From the NCBI GenBank assembly GCA_022818135.1, contig JAFMSR010000005.1, positions 28,087,865-28,151,864 of the forward strand: a DNA stretch of 64,000 nt, given 5' to 3'. The position numbers and the translations under genes are program-made. Origin of the DNA: Saxidomus purpurata (lineage: Eukaryota; Mollusca; Bivalvia; Venerida; Veneridae). Below, in pieces: positions 1-11,781 of the stretch (the stretch's first letter is position 1; each line of letters opens with the position of its first letter). The notes beneath the pieces were generated by a model, which was not told where the DNA came from, ran no database searches, and worked only from the letters and a program-made list of their open reading frames with translations.

Positions 1-2519
1 GTAAGATCCTCCTACAAGTGCCCTATGAAAACAAAATGAACAAATCTGACATACCGCATCTCGCAAAGTTAGAAACTCAAATGAATATCAGATATTTTTT
101 ACTCTGGACATCTACATATATATACAGATGAGTGTAAAAATCCAGGCTCTGGTACAGTAGCAGAAATACAACAGAAATGATAACAATAGACACTGCATTG
201 AGCTGGCTTTTACATCATCAACCTAAAAAACTTGTTATATTGTATATATTTTTAGATTCACTATCATCTCTGGTCTCAATGAAATAAAAACAACAGTCAT
301 TCTAGACCAGAGTTATTAAAAACATTATTATTATTCATAAATTTTATCAATGCCTAAAAACAGGCTTACCAGTTACCATGTCATAGTGCCCAGCTCATGT
401 AGGTTTATATGTAGTGTAGTGGTGTAGAGAATTGAAACTTTAAAAAACACAGTTTGCCACAAAACAGTGCGACCTGGCCGTCCTGTGGGATACTCAACAA
501 ATTACAAAATGGACAAATCAATCACACATCTTAGGCTGGGCGCAAACTTAATACCTACCAGCTCGGGTTGGTACATACTTAAGGCTGACCAGGTTTGCAT
601 CCAGTGCATTGTAGAATGTAACACCCATCACTGGCTATTTCACTGCATAGCTTTCACCACACAGAGACTAAAATTTAAGCCAGAAATGGATAAGCTTGGA
701 CTTGCATGGTTTCACTATTAATGATTATTCTCAGTCCAAGAAAAGCCCTAAGTAAATGTGTATAGAGGTTGTTGGAAAATAACTTAGTAGACTGTGAAAT
801 GACTGATAATATTCAGTAACCTAATTTACTCCAGTTGCTATCAAACCCCTTTCTGTAGGTCACTAGTCAAAAGTCTAAACAATTCTTGTATAAATGCATT
901 TTTTATATTTAACAAGTCTTTAGTATTTTAATTGTAGTAGTAAATAAGCTTTTTCACTGGTTAGTGGGTGTTGATTTATACTGGCAACCCAAAAACATAA
1001 AATTCAAATTTGTTATTATTTAGCAAATCATAGTCTGCACATAACAGAAATTAGCAGGGCATGACAGATGACATGTCAGTAGGGGTTGCTCAATCACTGT
1101 ACCTGTTACATGCCTGTTTCAGTTATAAAATACTGTAACTGTAATTTATATCTTATATATAATTTAATACTGTATGGTAGTTTGCACTGTCTGTATGGCA
1201 CCATAATTAATTATAATAATTATAATTAAAAAATATCACTGGCTATTATCTGTAATCTGTGGGGGATGGAGGGGGTAGGGGGCGGGTTCAGGATAAATGT
1301 AAGCCGGTTTCCCATTACAAACCTACTCCTACTACCTCCAGTTGAATGAAACATATCATGATCATTAAGTATATCCTTGCAGGTTTGGACTGGCCACTGG
1401 CCATACAGATGCTAAATCTGATCACCTGCATCTTTCTTACCAGTTTAACTATAGCAGACTCTTACTTCAGAAAGGGGCACATAGAAAAAAAAAGATTTTA
1501 TTCAAGTTGTATACCTTGAAATAAGTTTTATTAGATCTGTAATATATATCCATCTTGTGAGAACACTCACACTTGATTAATAATTGTATTTTAGTATTAC
1601 AAGTAGTTCTTTTACTGAAGATCCTACCTGAAACCCCATGTTTAAGTAAAATGTTTAACTTTCATAAATAACATTTGAATAGTAAGTTCTGCAAAGAGCT
1701 TAGATATTTAAGTATACACTAGTATAATATCACTAGAAAAGTATCATGATAATCATTTTGTATAAAATGAATATACATGCATTAAAAAAAAAAAAGATTT
1801 CAAAGGCTAAGATGGCAAAATAGTGCTTGTGCAGACTTCTCATAAAGCAAGTGATACCGGCTTGCACCAATTTTTCAGTAGTTTTATTTTGAACACCTCT
1901 ATATTGTGTGTAGTTTGTAATCATAATAGCTTAAAAAAGAAAATAATATGAACATCAGATCTATTACTAAGTCACAATTTACTCTGGTCTCAGTAGACCG
2001 GTTGTATAGTTATGTAGTCATATAGTACTTCTGAAAGATCTCCTCTGGTTAGTTTCATAAATTGAATCCATTTTAGAAATCCTTCAAAGGGCTGTTTTAC
2101 CTGTAAGTGTGGCAGAGGCGGTGCTTGAACTCTGTCCGGTTTATTAAATTTGTTCCTCATCTCTGATAGTTTCTATAAATGCCTAGCTTACATTAATTTG
2201 AATAAATATAGATCTTTTTAGATCTTTCTACATATCTAAATTCCAAAATAACTATAAAAAAAACATGAGTATCATCATTGCTGAACTCTTAGTAAATTCT
2301 GCAGTCTCATAGTTATTGAGGTTTTTGTAACAAGTGAGGTTACACCCCCTTTATATATATAGAGTGTTGCTTAGCTCTTTCATATTGTTGTCAGTCTTCC
2401 ATCAATTTATTTGCTAATGCTACATGTGTATTCAAGAACAATTTTTCCAAATGATCTACTACATGTATAGTATATAAGTAAAAGGTAAAGTGTTTGTTTA
2501 TTATAGTGTCACCCTTATT
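1..2519. other. No gene recognised
   Basis: AT-rich non-coding sequence. The only open frame of note is 84 codons at 467-721 and has no recognisable domain. A run of G tracts at about 1260-1287 could form a G-quadruplex. This is where downstream exons of the minus-strand SET gene would be expected, but I found no convincing exon with paired splice sites. Confidence 0.5.
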
Positions 2520-2747
2520 TAAAGGGCCAGCCATTTCTGACTTATGAGACACCTTCTTTTTGAGCACATGTGCCTCCCAAATCCTATCCTTTTGTTGCCA
2601 GGTACCAGGCAGGTAGGCATACGGTAACCATTATTTAACTAGCTGGCGGTTCACTAATCAGCCATATTAGAATAGACCCCTGGTGGGATTTGAACCTTCG
2701 ACTTCCCGCTCCAAAGGCGGATGCCTAAACCACTAGACAAAGGGAGA
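2520..2747 (-). mobile_element. tRNA-derived SINE
   Basis: On the minus strand the head has an A box (TAGTGGTTTAGGC, plus positions 2723-2735) and a B box (GGTTCAAATCC, 2686-2696) at the spacing of a tRNA promoter. About 170 bp of non-tRNA body follows to the left. A functional tRNA is unlikely because the acceptor arms do not pair. The left boundary is approximate. Confidence 0.6.
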
Positions 2748-3319
2748 TGGTATATGTACATGTATTACCACCTCATAATATCAGCAGAGTTATGTACATA
2801 GGATATGCAAACAAAATCAATCTTGGAAATATGTGTACATCTAAATGCTATAGTCTCATAGCCTTTATACTGATGAAACTACTTATGTAAAACATGCCAT
2901 CAGATAAATTAAATATGGAATGTACATCATTTTTCTGCCCAGTAATTAACCATCCATTGATGTTCATTGTATCTTCTTCATAATCAGTATGTCAAATAAA
3001 CGTATAATTCCATATAAGATTACATGTTACATGTACATACATGTATGTGTTAATACCATATATGGCATCTTGAGTCTGTATAATCTAGGCTGTGAGATGT
3101 GTCTTCTCCAGGGTTCTAATTGAATCTGCTATCCACCACTGGATGCAGAGTTGTGTCATGGCCAATTGGACCATTCCATTATTCTCCAGAGGGTCCAAAA
3201 TAATTTTGCAAATGATTTTTAACCTGTTTTCATATCCTAGAAAGTTTAGGAAAAGTTATAATACATAACAGTCTGTTTAATTTTACTTTAAATTTATTAC
3301 TACCCCCATAAAGGGTGCC

Positions 3320-3378
3320 GACCCACTTCGGACCATGGACACTTCGGACCATCACTTCGGACCACATTTTACGGACTA
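3320..3378. repeat. Short direct repeat, ACTTCGGACCA motif
   Basis: Three close copies of ACTTCGGACCA occur within 45 bases (from about 3324, 3340 and 3353). This is a small simple repeat with no coding potential. Confidence 0.6.
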
Positions 3379-4154
3379 CATTGAAATAAAAATGTATTTT
3401 AACTAGAAAATATCACTGTTTCCTAGAGGTTCATTTTTCATATGTGATTTTATATACACCACCTAGCTATAGAATAGGCCCATTAAAACAAAATATAAAG
3501 TAACATGATATAAAACTTTATATAGAATTTATCACCATAGTCCACAGTACATGAATACCGCATTTCGCTTAAATTATCTTCCCTTCTCATAAAATAATCC
3601 TTGATTTCTAGAGGGACAATTTTCACTTTCGGGCTACCGGAAAAAACCTAAATATTGTTCAAAACTTTTTTCTATTAAAACATTGGTCAAAATTAGGGGC
3701 CGTATAATCATCACAACTATAAATACTACAAAATAACATTAAAAGCCCCGTTCTAAATGCTTGATTTATTCGAAAACGCCATTTCAAGCCTAATTCAGTT
3801 TCTTCAATGTCAATGTACCCCACCCACTTGACATTCATCAACATATCAATTCAAGGTTCCATTATATTTGAACATTTATATGCCACGGTCCTAAAAGTGT
3901 CTTTAATGTAGAATTTATTTAATGAAGTGTTGATGGCAATTAACTTTAATTACGCCCATTTTCTCGCACATTGGGATCAATTTCCTGCCAAAATCACTCC
4001 GACAGGTGTGCAAATTTGACACATACTGTGATATGAAAACTGTGGATCTTTGACACTTATCGATGTCATTTTTTATTGTTAAGGTACGAAGCTTCTAATT
4101 GATCTGATTCTTTCGGTCTGATTAAAAGGTCTAAATGTAGATAAAATGTGAAAT

Positions 4155-4325
4155 CCCAAAGTGATCGTATAACGTGTAATTCGTTTATCGTGTAGCGTGC
4201 GCTTCGTACATCGTGTATATCGTGTATCGTTCTGAATCGCTCATCGTGTATTTACCGAACGTGTAACGTGCGTCTAACGTGCGTACATCGTGCGTGTATC
4301 GTGCACTCCGTGTGACAACTGTTAC
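4155..4325. repeat. Degenerate CGTGTA/CGTGCG short-motif repeat
   Basis: About 170 bases made of variants of a 7-10 base motif (CGTGTATCG, CGTGTAACG, CGTGCGT). CpG is frequent here, against the AT-rich surroundings. It directly precedes the duplicated gene-unit remnant at 4338. Confidence 0.6.
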
Positions 4326-4337
4326 GTTCCGACTACT

Positions 4338-4632
4338 GTAGCCATGGCACTATCTATATTTCAAACAAATGTTGTTTTCCTGCAATCAAACTAGCATCTG
4401 ATAAGTTCTATCATAACTGAGTTCTGGGACTAAATACTAACTATACCTTCAGTGGACAGAAGTGATACAGGAATTGAAGGGCAGACCTCATCAGGAATCT
4501 CAGGCTCTGTTGATGTGTCAAGGTCACCATACACTTTCACTTCTTCCTGCTTTGCCTCTTCTGGTTTCTGTAAAATATCAGATTAAATAAGGTTCACTCT
4601 AGCAAAATTTGTAGACAAAAATTATGGACCGT
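4338..4632 (-). repeat. Remnant of the 1.18-kb exon-pair unit (left part)
   Basis: Near-identical to the part of each tandem unit around exon B, including intron sequence on both sides (compare 28160-28450). It is cut at 4632 by a retrotransposon insertion and resumes at 6514. It links the exon at 4447-4567 to the array at 27.6-34.3 kb. Confidence 0.85.
4447..4567 (-). CDS. Acidic linker exon (type B) of the SET-domain gene
   Basis: A 121-bp exon with acceptor cag at 4568-4570 and donor gtatag ending at 4446. It opens in phase 0 and leaves one base, reading KPEEAKQEEVKVYGDL and then a Pro/Glu-rich stretch ending SLLSTE. The preceding SET exon (7365-7452) ends in phase 0, so the join is in frame. 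It carries the 'DTST' version of the repeat, like copies 3-6 of the array. The exon that should follow (type A or another, entering in phase 1) was not found in the 4.4 kb to its left, so the gene probably continues outside the window or is broken. The region is predicted to be acidic and disordered. Confidence 0.75.
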
Positions 4633-4783
4633 CTTTATTTTTTGAGGCTACACATTTGGATTTACCAATCTTCCATGTGGGCCTCAAGATATCATTTGCA
4701 ACAATATTTACATAATTTGCAATAAACAATGACAAATACAGCAATACAAAAACAGTAAGCTGAAAGATATAAAGACAAATATA

Positions 4784-5767
4784 TAACAAGAGCTGTTAGT
4801 AGGACAGCATGCTCGACTTTTTTAGTGCTTACCAATAAAACAAAACTTTGACAGTTAAGGGCACACAAGACTTTAACTAGGAATTTCTAAGTACAAATCA
4901 AGAAACATTTTCACACAGTTATTTTCTTTTGCTTACAGATAAGGTCTCATGATGGTACGTAAGTACTCCAACTTTCAAAGTAATATCTCAAATGGTTAAG
5001 TCAACAAGTGGACAAGAATGAAAATTTTAACTGAGTTTCTAAGTCAAAAAGGGCCATAATTCAAATAAAATCATTGACAGAATTACCTTCTCCTGCCCAT
5101 GTTTGGGGATCATGAGGGTAAACAAGTATTCCAACTTTCAAATTAATATCTCAAACAGTTTAGTCAAAAAGTGGACTGGTACAAAAAACTTAACCAAGAT
5201 TCTAAGTCAATAAAGGGCCTTAATTTTTAAAACAAATCCGTCACAGAGTTACCTTCTCTTGCCTACAGATAGGGATAATGATGTAAACAAGCATTCAAAG
5301 TTTCAAAGCAATATCTCACAGGGTTAAGGCAATAAGTGGATTTTACCCATATTCAATGTATTTTCTAAGTAAAAAAGGAGCATAATTCTGTCAAAAATCT
5401 TGACAGAGTTATGTACTCTTGCCTGTTGATGTAGGTCATGATGGTAAACAAGTATGGCAAGTTTCAAAGCAATACCTCTAATGGTTTTGAAATAAAGTGA
5501 GGTGGTACAAAAAACTTAACCAAGCTCAATACACTTTCTAAGTCCAAAAAGGGCCATAATTCTGTCAAAAACCTTGACAGAGTTATGTACTCTTGTCTGT
5601 ACATGGAGGTTATGATGGTCAACAAGTATGGTAAGTTTCAAAGCCATACCTCTTATACTTTTGAAATAAAGTGGGGTGGTACGAAAAACTTAACCAAGGT
5701 GTGACACCAAGCCGACGCCGGGGCGAGTAGGATAGCTCCCCTTTTCTTCGAAAAGTCGAGCTAAAAA
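4784..5767 (+). mobile_element. Core-repeat hairpin element, family 2 (nested)
   Basis: The left end reads AACAAGAGCTGT, followed by about five ~165-bp cores, each with 'ggccataatt', a 'tgacagagttac' stretch and 'agtttcaaagcaatatctc'. The right end has a hairpin (gctcccctttt / aaaagtcgagc) followed by CTAAAAA. Layout and end structure match family 1 elsewhere in the window. It resembles the left-core-right organisation described for bivalve pearl elements. It has no open reading frame of its own. Confidence 0.65.
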
Positions 5768-6513
5768 GGAATACAATTTTGTTTCCACCAGAGAACCTCC
5801 AAGTTAAAAATGCCTTTTTAAATGAAGTCAAGTTTTCAGCTGTCCGCACATGAATAGGAATATTGTTCCAAATTTTTGGACCAGAATATGCTAGGGACTT
5901 CCTAAAGAATTCAAGTTTGGGCTTGGGTATATACAAAAGTTGGTCTGTTGTTGATCTAAGGGCTGTATTGGTACTTTTTCTAAATTTATCTGTCAAATAT
6001 TGTGGGCTTAAGTTATTAAGAGATTTGAATACCAAAATTGCTTTTTTAAATTCTTCTCTGTCTGGGAAAGTCATCCAGTTTAACTGAATGAACAGTTCTT
6101 CAGATGGAGCATCGAATGATTTATCAAGAATAATGCGCACAGCCCTTTTTTGAAATTTTATCATTCTGTTCTGAAGTTCCGAGCTACAGGAGCCCCATAT
6201 TGTACAACAGTAATCAAATTGTGGAAGAATATAAGCATTATAAAACAGCTTTCTTGAATGCAAATTCAGACAGTATTTGATACGCATTAAAAGATATAAA
6301 AGGGAGTTACATTTCTTAAGTGTTTGTTCAACCTGCTTTTTCCAGTTTAAGTTTTCATCTACATGGATGCCTAACAATCTTTCTTCTTTTGAGTGACTCA
6401 AGGCGTGACTGCCTAAGAAAATTGTTGATTCATTAGTTTGGTCTAAAAAGTTTTCCACATGATGTGATTTAGATGATGAGAGATACATTTCTTTAGTTTT
6501 CTGAACATTAAGA
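5768..6513 (-). pseudogene. Reverse transcriptase C-terminal fragment (jockey/CR1-like non-LTR)
   Basis: An open minus-strand frame shows the post-catalytic part of a non-LTR reverse transcriptase: an 'LLGIHVDENLNW' segment, 'SLLYLLMRIKYCL', 'ILPQFDYCCTIWG', 'KFQKRAVRIIL', and 'PKIWNNIP' near the end. This matches the C-terminal third of jockey/CR1-type proteins. The catalytic palm motifs are absent because the copy is 5'-truncated. The first ~10 codons of the open frame are host-unit sequence, not element sequence. The end of the protein is displaced by the nested core-repeat element. Confidence 0.8.
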
Positions 6514-6586
6514 TTCACTCTAGCAAAATTTGGAGACAAAAATTATGGATCGTAACATAAAAGCAAAATGTTGATATGAAGGTATG
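6514..6586 (-). repeat. Remnant of the 1.18-kb exon-pair unit (right part)
   Basis: Continues the unit interrupted at 4632 and matches 29597-29667. It stops at the border of the TIR element starting at 6587, so a second insertion or deletion has truncated this copy. Confidence 0.75.
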
Positions 6587-6944
6587 TGTGAAATCATTAT
6601 TATTTGTGGGGGATCAATTTTCGTGGATTTCGTGGTTCAGTCCAACCACGAAATTAAGTCCCAACGAACAATTTGTGTCAAAGGTATTGTAAATTTTACC
6701 AAAATGTCACCGAAAACATTTGCTCGGCTGTACATCACGTTCTTACACGTGAGAACAAAATTAGCAGCCCGGTTACCAATTTTTAAACTGAAATTTCTTT
6801 TCCAACATTTGAATTCCACTAATTTTTAACCCAATAATTATTTTTTTACACAAAAACTGGAATCCACTAATTAACAACCCCAGGACATTGTCTTTTCTCA
6901 GCAAACCACGAAATTTTATGCCCACAAATTTAAATGATTTCACA
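6587..6944. mobile_element. MITE with GTGAAATCATT terminal inverted repeats
   Basis: About 358 bp. The left end TGTGAAATCATT is matched by AATGATTTCACA at the right, and the inverted similarity continues inward (ATTTGTGGG... / ...CCCACAAAT and a CGTGGTT / AACCACG pair). Small open frames on both strands inside it are shadows of the inverted structure. Confidence 0.7.
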
Positions 6945-7364
6945 GCATCTAACTGTTAGAAACAATGCTGCTGCAGGTATAATGAAAAATGTTTATTTTG
7001 ATCAGTTAAACTTTTTTTTTGCATTATATAATTATCCTTATATATTAACAGCTTGTGACAGATAGTATACTTGACCTGTACCTGAAACACACACATTATT
7101 TCTCAAAATATGTATTGAATTCACCAAACATTTTTCAGTAATCTGAAAGTGTATTTTGATGTAACAAATCATACTGAAATTAAACATTTGCAGACTTTAT
7201 CAGATTTAATGAAATACTTAGTGAACCACAATGCTGTTATCTCCATGTTCTACTTTGAACAAAATCCACCATGCTGTTCTCTGTTTATTATATAAGAGGA
7301 AATGTGCACTTAAAAAGAATGAGTCCAAACACATACATGTTTAAATGGTCAGGTATATGCTTAC

Positions 7365-7452
7365 CTTTGCCTTCTTCTGTCCTCTGTTTAATTCCCATGG
7401 CAGTGTCTTAAGTCCATAATCATACAGGATTTCTTCTCCTTTGAAAATCTCT
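7365..7452 (-). CDS. SET domain exon 4 (C-terminal half, GEEILYDYG)
   Basis: An 88-bp exon with acceptor ttctag at 7453-7458 and donor gtaagc ending at 7364. It contributes one base to a split Arg codon and then 29 codons, including EIFKGEEILYDYG. This is the C-terminal SET signature (E-E-L-x-Y-D-Y-G); the tyrosine of YDYG lines the active site in the family. An 'LPWEL' segment follows, like the post-SET tail of KMT5A. It ends in phase 0, matching the start of exon B at 4567. Confidence 0.85.
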
Positions 7453-9098
7453 CTAGAAAAAGGATAATATCAAATTAGAGACCAAAATACACATAAATCA
7501 CAAGCTACACAGAAATTTTGTGTAAAAGTGGTCTTCCATTTATACAGGGTAGGTATGTTGTTTAAAAGTATGTGTGGACTGGGTGGAGTAATGTATGGTA
7601 TAGTGTATGTTAGGGTAGGTTTACACACAGTATGGTTGGGCGTTTCCTACAGTAAGGACAGACTAGTGTACAGTGTATGACAGGATAGTGAATGGGGAGA
7701 TTAAGGTAGGGTCACATGTAGGGTTAAGTAATGATAGGCTGCAGAAGTGTAAGTTAAGGTGTATTACAATATAATACGATGCGTTAAAGTAATTATTGGA
7801 TACAAGGCTTCTACTAAACATTCTAAATATTTTTAGAGTACTCTTTCACGGACCAAATGTATATTATATGCAAACGCTGAGAGCGATTTTACCGTGCGCA
7901 TGGCAATAAAAAGTCACGTGTTTGTCGTCATGGTACCAATCAATCTACTTGGATATTTCAGTTTCCTTGCAATGTACTGCAATAAGAAATGGCATCTTGG
8001 AAACTCATATATTCTCTTTAGATGTTAACAAAATGAATTTCATTTTTGATTTTTTAAAGACAGCCAGTCAGTCACTCTGGCTGTCTTTATAATTTGGGTT
8101 GCCTGTCCTGTTTTTTATGTAGTTTGAATCGCGGTGCCGATTTGTTACATTTGTTCAGCCGGATAACCAAACGTATGTATCTTTTTAGCTTTTACAATAT
8201 TATACAGATGTTTTCTCTAATCTATAAAACATGCAAAACGGCCCTTGCGCGAATCAATCGGTCCAAAACTTAGTCGGCTAAAGGTCTACAAAAAGGTTCA
8301 GGGTCCCTGTCAAAAGCATCTTGCCCCAGTCAAAGGCAATCAGGTCCAGTCAAACGTGTTTAGACATTGTAGTCAGCGAGCCAAAAACATTAAAGGATGG
8401 ACCGATTACCAAGGTGACGATCAGAACTTTGACACGTTTATTATCTGAAGGTGTGATCAGCAATTTCCTGCTTGACATGCGGTTGTTTATTGGGATTTCG
8501 GACGGAATTTTATACTTTCTCCATTTTTTCGGACTGATTTTTATCATGTTTTCATTTTATCATTTTTTCACTAATGAAATCGGTCTGAAATGTCAAAAAT
8601 CGGTCCAAAACCGACAAATTTTCAGAGCCCTGCTGCTTGCACTTAAGTTTGTTGACTTTTTTTTAAACATTCATGCTCAAAATTCATTGCAAACATGACA
8701 AATAAAACGTTTGGTAAACACATCATAATATCCTAGCACAAAATTAACATGTCCATAGTTATTTTTAAATTTTGAAGTGTGACAAAATTACAATCATTCT
8801 GTTCTAACCTAAATATGTCTCTTTAAGAACATAAACTCCAAAGGGTGATTTGAACTATGTGATGCTAACCTGGAAAGTTAAACACATTATGTCAGTATAA
8901 TGAACACTTAAATTTTGGGACAAATTATTTTAAATCCCTTGAAGTGTGAAAAAGCCTGGACAAGCCTGGGCGGAACACACATATATCGCCAGATGGACAT
9001 ACAATGAAAATGCCATTGTTACACTATGTCAAGCTCACAATAAGCCAGACAGACCAAGAACAGAAAAGCTTAACTAAACTCTCAGTTATCCACATTAC
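7453..9098. other. Intron of the SET gene with low-complexity sequence
   Basis: Contains a G/T-rich low-complexity stretch (about 7540-7760), a 13-bp-stem hairpin (8053-8090, TAAAGACAGCCAG and its complement) and a 125-codon plus-strand open frame at 8321-8698 that matches no family I know and looks like part of an unnamed repeat ('cggtccaaaa' motifs). Confidence 0.5.
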
Positions 9099-9215
9099 CT
9101 TAACGAAAATAAGCACAGGTGACCTTGTATTTCTTTCATCACTGCATTTCTATCTTTTTTTCTACCATGGTTTACTAACCGTCCAATCAGGCTACTCTCT
9201 TCTGTTGCATCAATG
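9099..9215 (-). CDS. SET domain exon 3 (IDAT...GRLVNH)
   Basis: A 117-bp exon with acceptor ttgttgtag (9216-9218) and donor gtaatg (9093-9098). It completes a Cys codon begun by exon 2, carries 38 codons and leaves two bases of an Arg codon completed by exon 4. It reads IDATEESSLIGRLVNHG and then, after a short basic stretch, N. This is the substrate/cofactor-binding NH motif of SET enzymes (KMT5A has CVDAT...GRLINHS). The exon is too short to stand out as an open frame, but phase and homology fix it firmly between exons 2 and 4. Confidence 0.85.
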
Positions 9216-10362
9216 CTACAACAAATTCAGCCAAGACTTTCAAATATATTTCATACACCAAGTAATATGCTGTTGTCTGAAACAACTTTCAAAAAACAAG
9301 ATCTGTCAAGTTAGTATGAAGGCCTCAAATTAGTTAATGACAGTATATGATTATAAAAGTTAATAGTGAAAACAGTTTCTCAAAGCCTTGAAAAGAAAAA
9401 AAAACAGCCCTTATTATAATCTAGACAAGAGTATTGCCTGTAGGTACCAACGTTCATTTGAAGAAAAAAAAGTACAAAAATTTGACACAATGCATACGAG
9501 ATATATGGTTTTTGCCATAATTACTCATTTAATCATGATAGACAAGTGTTCAAACTTTCGAGGCTGTAGCTCTTGTTGTGTTAAAGAAAATAGGTAATGA
9601 ACAAAAAAAAGTCAATTTTCTAAGAACAAAACAGGTCATAATTGTGACAAAATGCAGATGGGAGTCATGGTCCTTGCCCTACTTACTCATCTTATGATGA
9701 TAAACAATTGTGCAAAGTTGCAAGGCATTAGCTCTTACAGTTTTCAAGAAATGTGAACCTTAACAAAAAATCTAACCAATACATGTCAATTTTCTAAAAT
9801 TCAATTCATCAATATAATATTAAGACACTTTCACTCAGTTTTAGAAGATATGCAATTTCAATACAAAGGATAAATATACAATTGTGTACTCTTTGCAAAG
9901 TATTGACTATGGTACATGTAAAACAAGAAAATGCAGTATTGCAAAACAATGTCCCCTACCAGTTGCATGTCATAGAAGTAAGAGTTTGTGTGCCAAATAT
10001 GCCAAAATCCTTTCTTTAATAACAGACCAGACACGAAAAGTGGACTGAAGGACAATGAGCAATCCTAATTTAAGCAGGATTACTGCCAATGGTTCTACAC
10101 CAGTTTCAACTATTTTGGATCATTCAACTTTACTATAATTCCATTAGGCCTGTGCTAGAGGTGTGTTACAAATTTCAATACCTCCCACCAACAGACTCAA
10201 TCAAACCGGGTCTGTTATTATTTTGCCTGGTTGCATTCTGTGCTTCCAAAAATCTTCTTATAGATTTTATTTTAAATATCCAAAATATTCAGAGTATCTT
10301 TCCTTGAATGTTTGAAATCAAGTCTATATAAAAGTTCATTCATACATACATAAACTACTCAC

Positions 10363-10516
10363 CACAGTTTTTTGCCTTTACTACTGTAGAAAAATCTATA
10401 GCCTGATGCACCCTCTGCTTCTCGTCTTTCACCTTCTTCCTCTGTTAGCATTTCCCCTTTATATACAAGGAGGAAATCTCCCTTAGATCTGGAAACAGTT
10501 GTCACAACACCTCGTC
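10363..10516 (-). CDS. SET domain exon 2 (GRGV...KGDFLLVYKGE)
   Basis: A 154-bp exon with acceptor tattccag (right border 10517) and donor gtgagt (10357-10362). It starts with two bases of a split Gly codon, giving KGRGVVTTVSRSKGDFLLVY, then KGEMLTEEEGERREAE and YRFFYSSKGKKL. These correspond to the G-x-G cofactor-binding start of the SET domain, the 'KGDF...Y.GE' strand and the hydrophobic strand of KMT5A-like enzymes. It leaves TG, completed to a Cys codon by exon 3. Confidence 0.87.
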
Positions 10517-10770
10517 CTGGAATAAATGACCAAAACCTTATATTCAGCTAGTGCACACTTCCACAAGCTCGCAGTATTACATTAAGTAAAATATATTTAC
10601 ACTGTTCACATTTTCTACACTGGGTATACAGTCAGTATATATGCTTGTAATATGTTTGGTAACTCTGCCAAGTAAATACAATGAGAGTAAATTCAAACAG
10701 TATCTGGCTACTGCATAAATCAGCGTAATTCAGTCAGAAAGGCGCTTCTGTGATGTAGTCAGAAAAAGTA

Positions 10771-10991
10771 CAGTTGAACTTCGATGGCTCGACTTTAATG
10801 GTCCCGTGTTCGACTTTTCCCCTTGTTTGAGCCATCCAAATGGCCGACAAATGAGTTCCAGTTTTGGAAGTTCAAGTGATCTGAGGTAGAACTATATAGA
10901 ATAAAAAAGGAATAAATTTGGGACTGGGCAAAGAGTTCGAGTGAACCTGGGTGTTCAAAAGATCCAACTTAGAGCCATCGAAGTTCGACTG
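10771..10991. mobile_element. pogo/Tigger-like MITE
   Basis: A 221-bp element bounded by TA on each side (10769-10770, 10992-10993). Terminal inverted repeats start CAGTTGAACTTCGATGGCTC, with one mismatch in the 20 terminal bases. TA target sites and CAGT ends fit the Tc1/mariner-pogo group. There is no transposase ORF, so it is non-autonomous. Confidence 0.75.
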
Positions 10992-11673
10992 TAATAAATA
11001 GATCCTAATTTTCTCCTTTTTTGCGAGTTTGCTTGTAAAAAAGGGTCTGATTGCATTGGCAGATTGTACTTTCAGTAAATTAAGACATTTTTCAAGCTTA
11101 CACTAGCACTTGTACAGAAGTATACAGTGAAAACATTAATAGGAGGTTTATTTTAAACTGCAGCCCTTTCCTGGTCAGTGATTATAGCTTACTGTCATTT
11201 TACGTACTGCATAAAATGGAAAATTTGATAATATTGCAAGAGAACAAAGAATTTATATAACGATATCCTGTTGGGTGAAGAATTTCATTATCTTTTAAAA
11301 TGATGTCAGAAAAAGACATTTAGATGACCAAAACTTTAAACAACCTAATACTGTTAAATTTTGAAAACATGAATAGTGAAAATAAGACTTTATTGAAATT
11401 GGCAGTTTTTTGTAAAAAAAATGATGTCTAGTTTCAGCTAATTTGATATTTTTTACAGTCTCATCCTCCACACACTGTTAACAGTATTCAATTACATTTT
11501 GTGATATATGCCATGCTGTTCTATAAATATGCAGCTATGTTATGTCACAGTAAGGTGCCCATTAAGGGCCTAGACTTTTTCAATAATCTTTGACAAAAAT
11601 TCACATAACTTACATGTAGCTTTAGTTGTGTTCACTTGTTAAACTTTTTTCAGTGTTGTGCTTTAAAGTATAC

Positions 11674-11781
11674 CTTTTACTGGAAATTCCTGGACATCAA
11701 AGTCAGGTGGATCTTGAGACCTTTCGATCCACTCTGCAGCAATGTCTTCCTGTCTTTTAAGTTTTCTTTTTCTTTTAAGAA
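11674..11781 (-). CDS. KMT5A-like SET gene, N-terminal exon (first exon found)
   Basis: A 108-bp exon with acceptor tttttag (right border 11782) and donor gtatac (11668-11673). It opens with two bases of a split codon, then 35 codons: a basic stretch LKRKRKLKRQ, then EDIAAEWIERSQDPPDFDVQ and EFPVK. It leaves one base that, with exon 2, makes KGRGV. The basic start plus SET resembles the lead-in to the KMT5A catalytic domain. The initiator Met should lie in a short upstream exon that I could not locate. The four SET exons together give a full-length domain with GxG, NH and YDYG motifs, so lysine methyltransferase activity is plausible (inference). Confidence 0.75.

Larger units (their letters stand above)
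4633..6513 (-). mobile_element. 5'-truncated non-LTR retrotransposon with target-site duplication
   Basis: Bounded by two copies of a 40-bp stretch of host-unit sequence (4593-4632 and 6514-6553, 38 of 40 matching), which reads as a long target-site duplication. The minus-strand 3' end is A-rich (plus 4633-4645). Only the C-terminal part of the reverse transcriptase remains. A core-repeat element (4784-5767) has inserted near its stop region. Confidence 0.7.

Noticed and set aside
467..721. 84-codon plus-strand ORF
   Set aside because: No domain, no splice or promoter context, and composition like the surrounding non-coding DNA.
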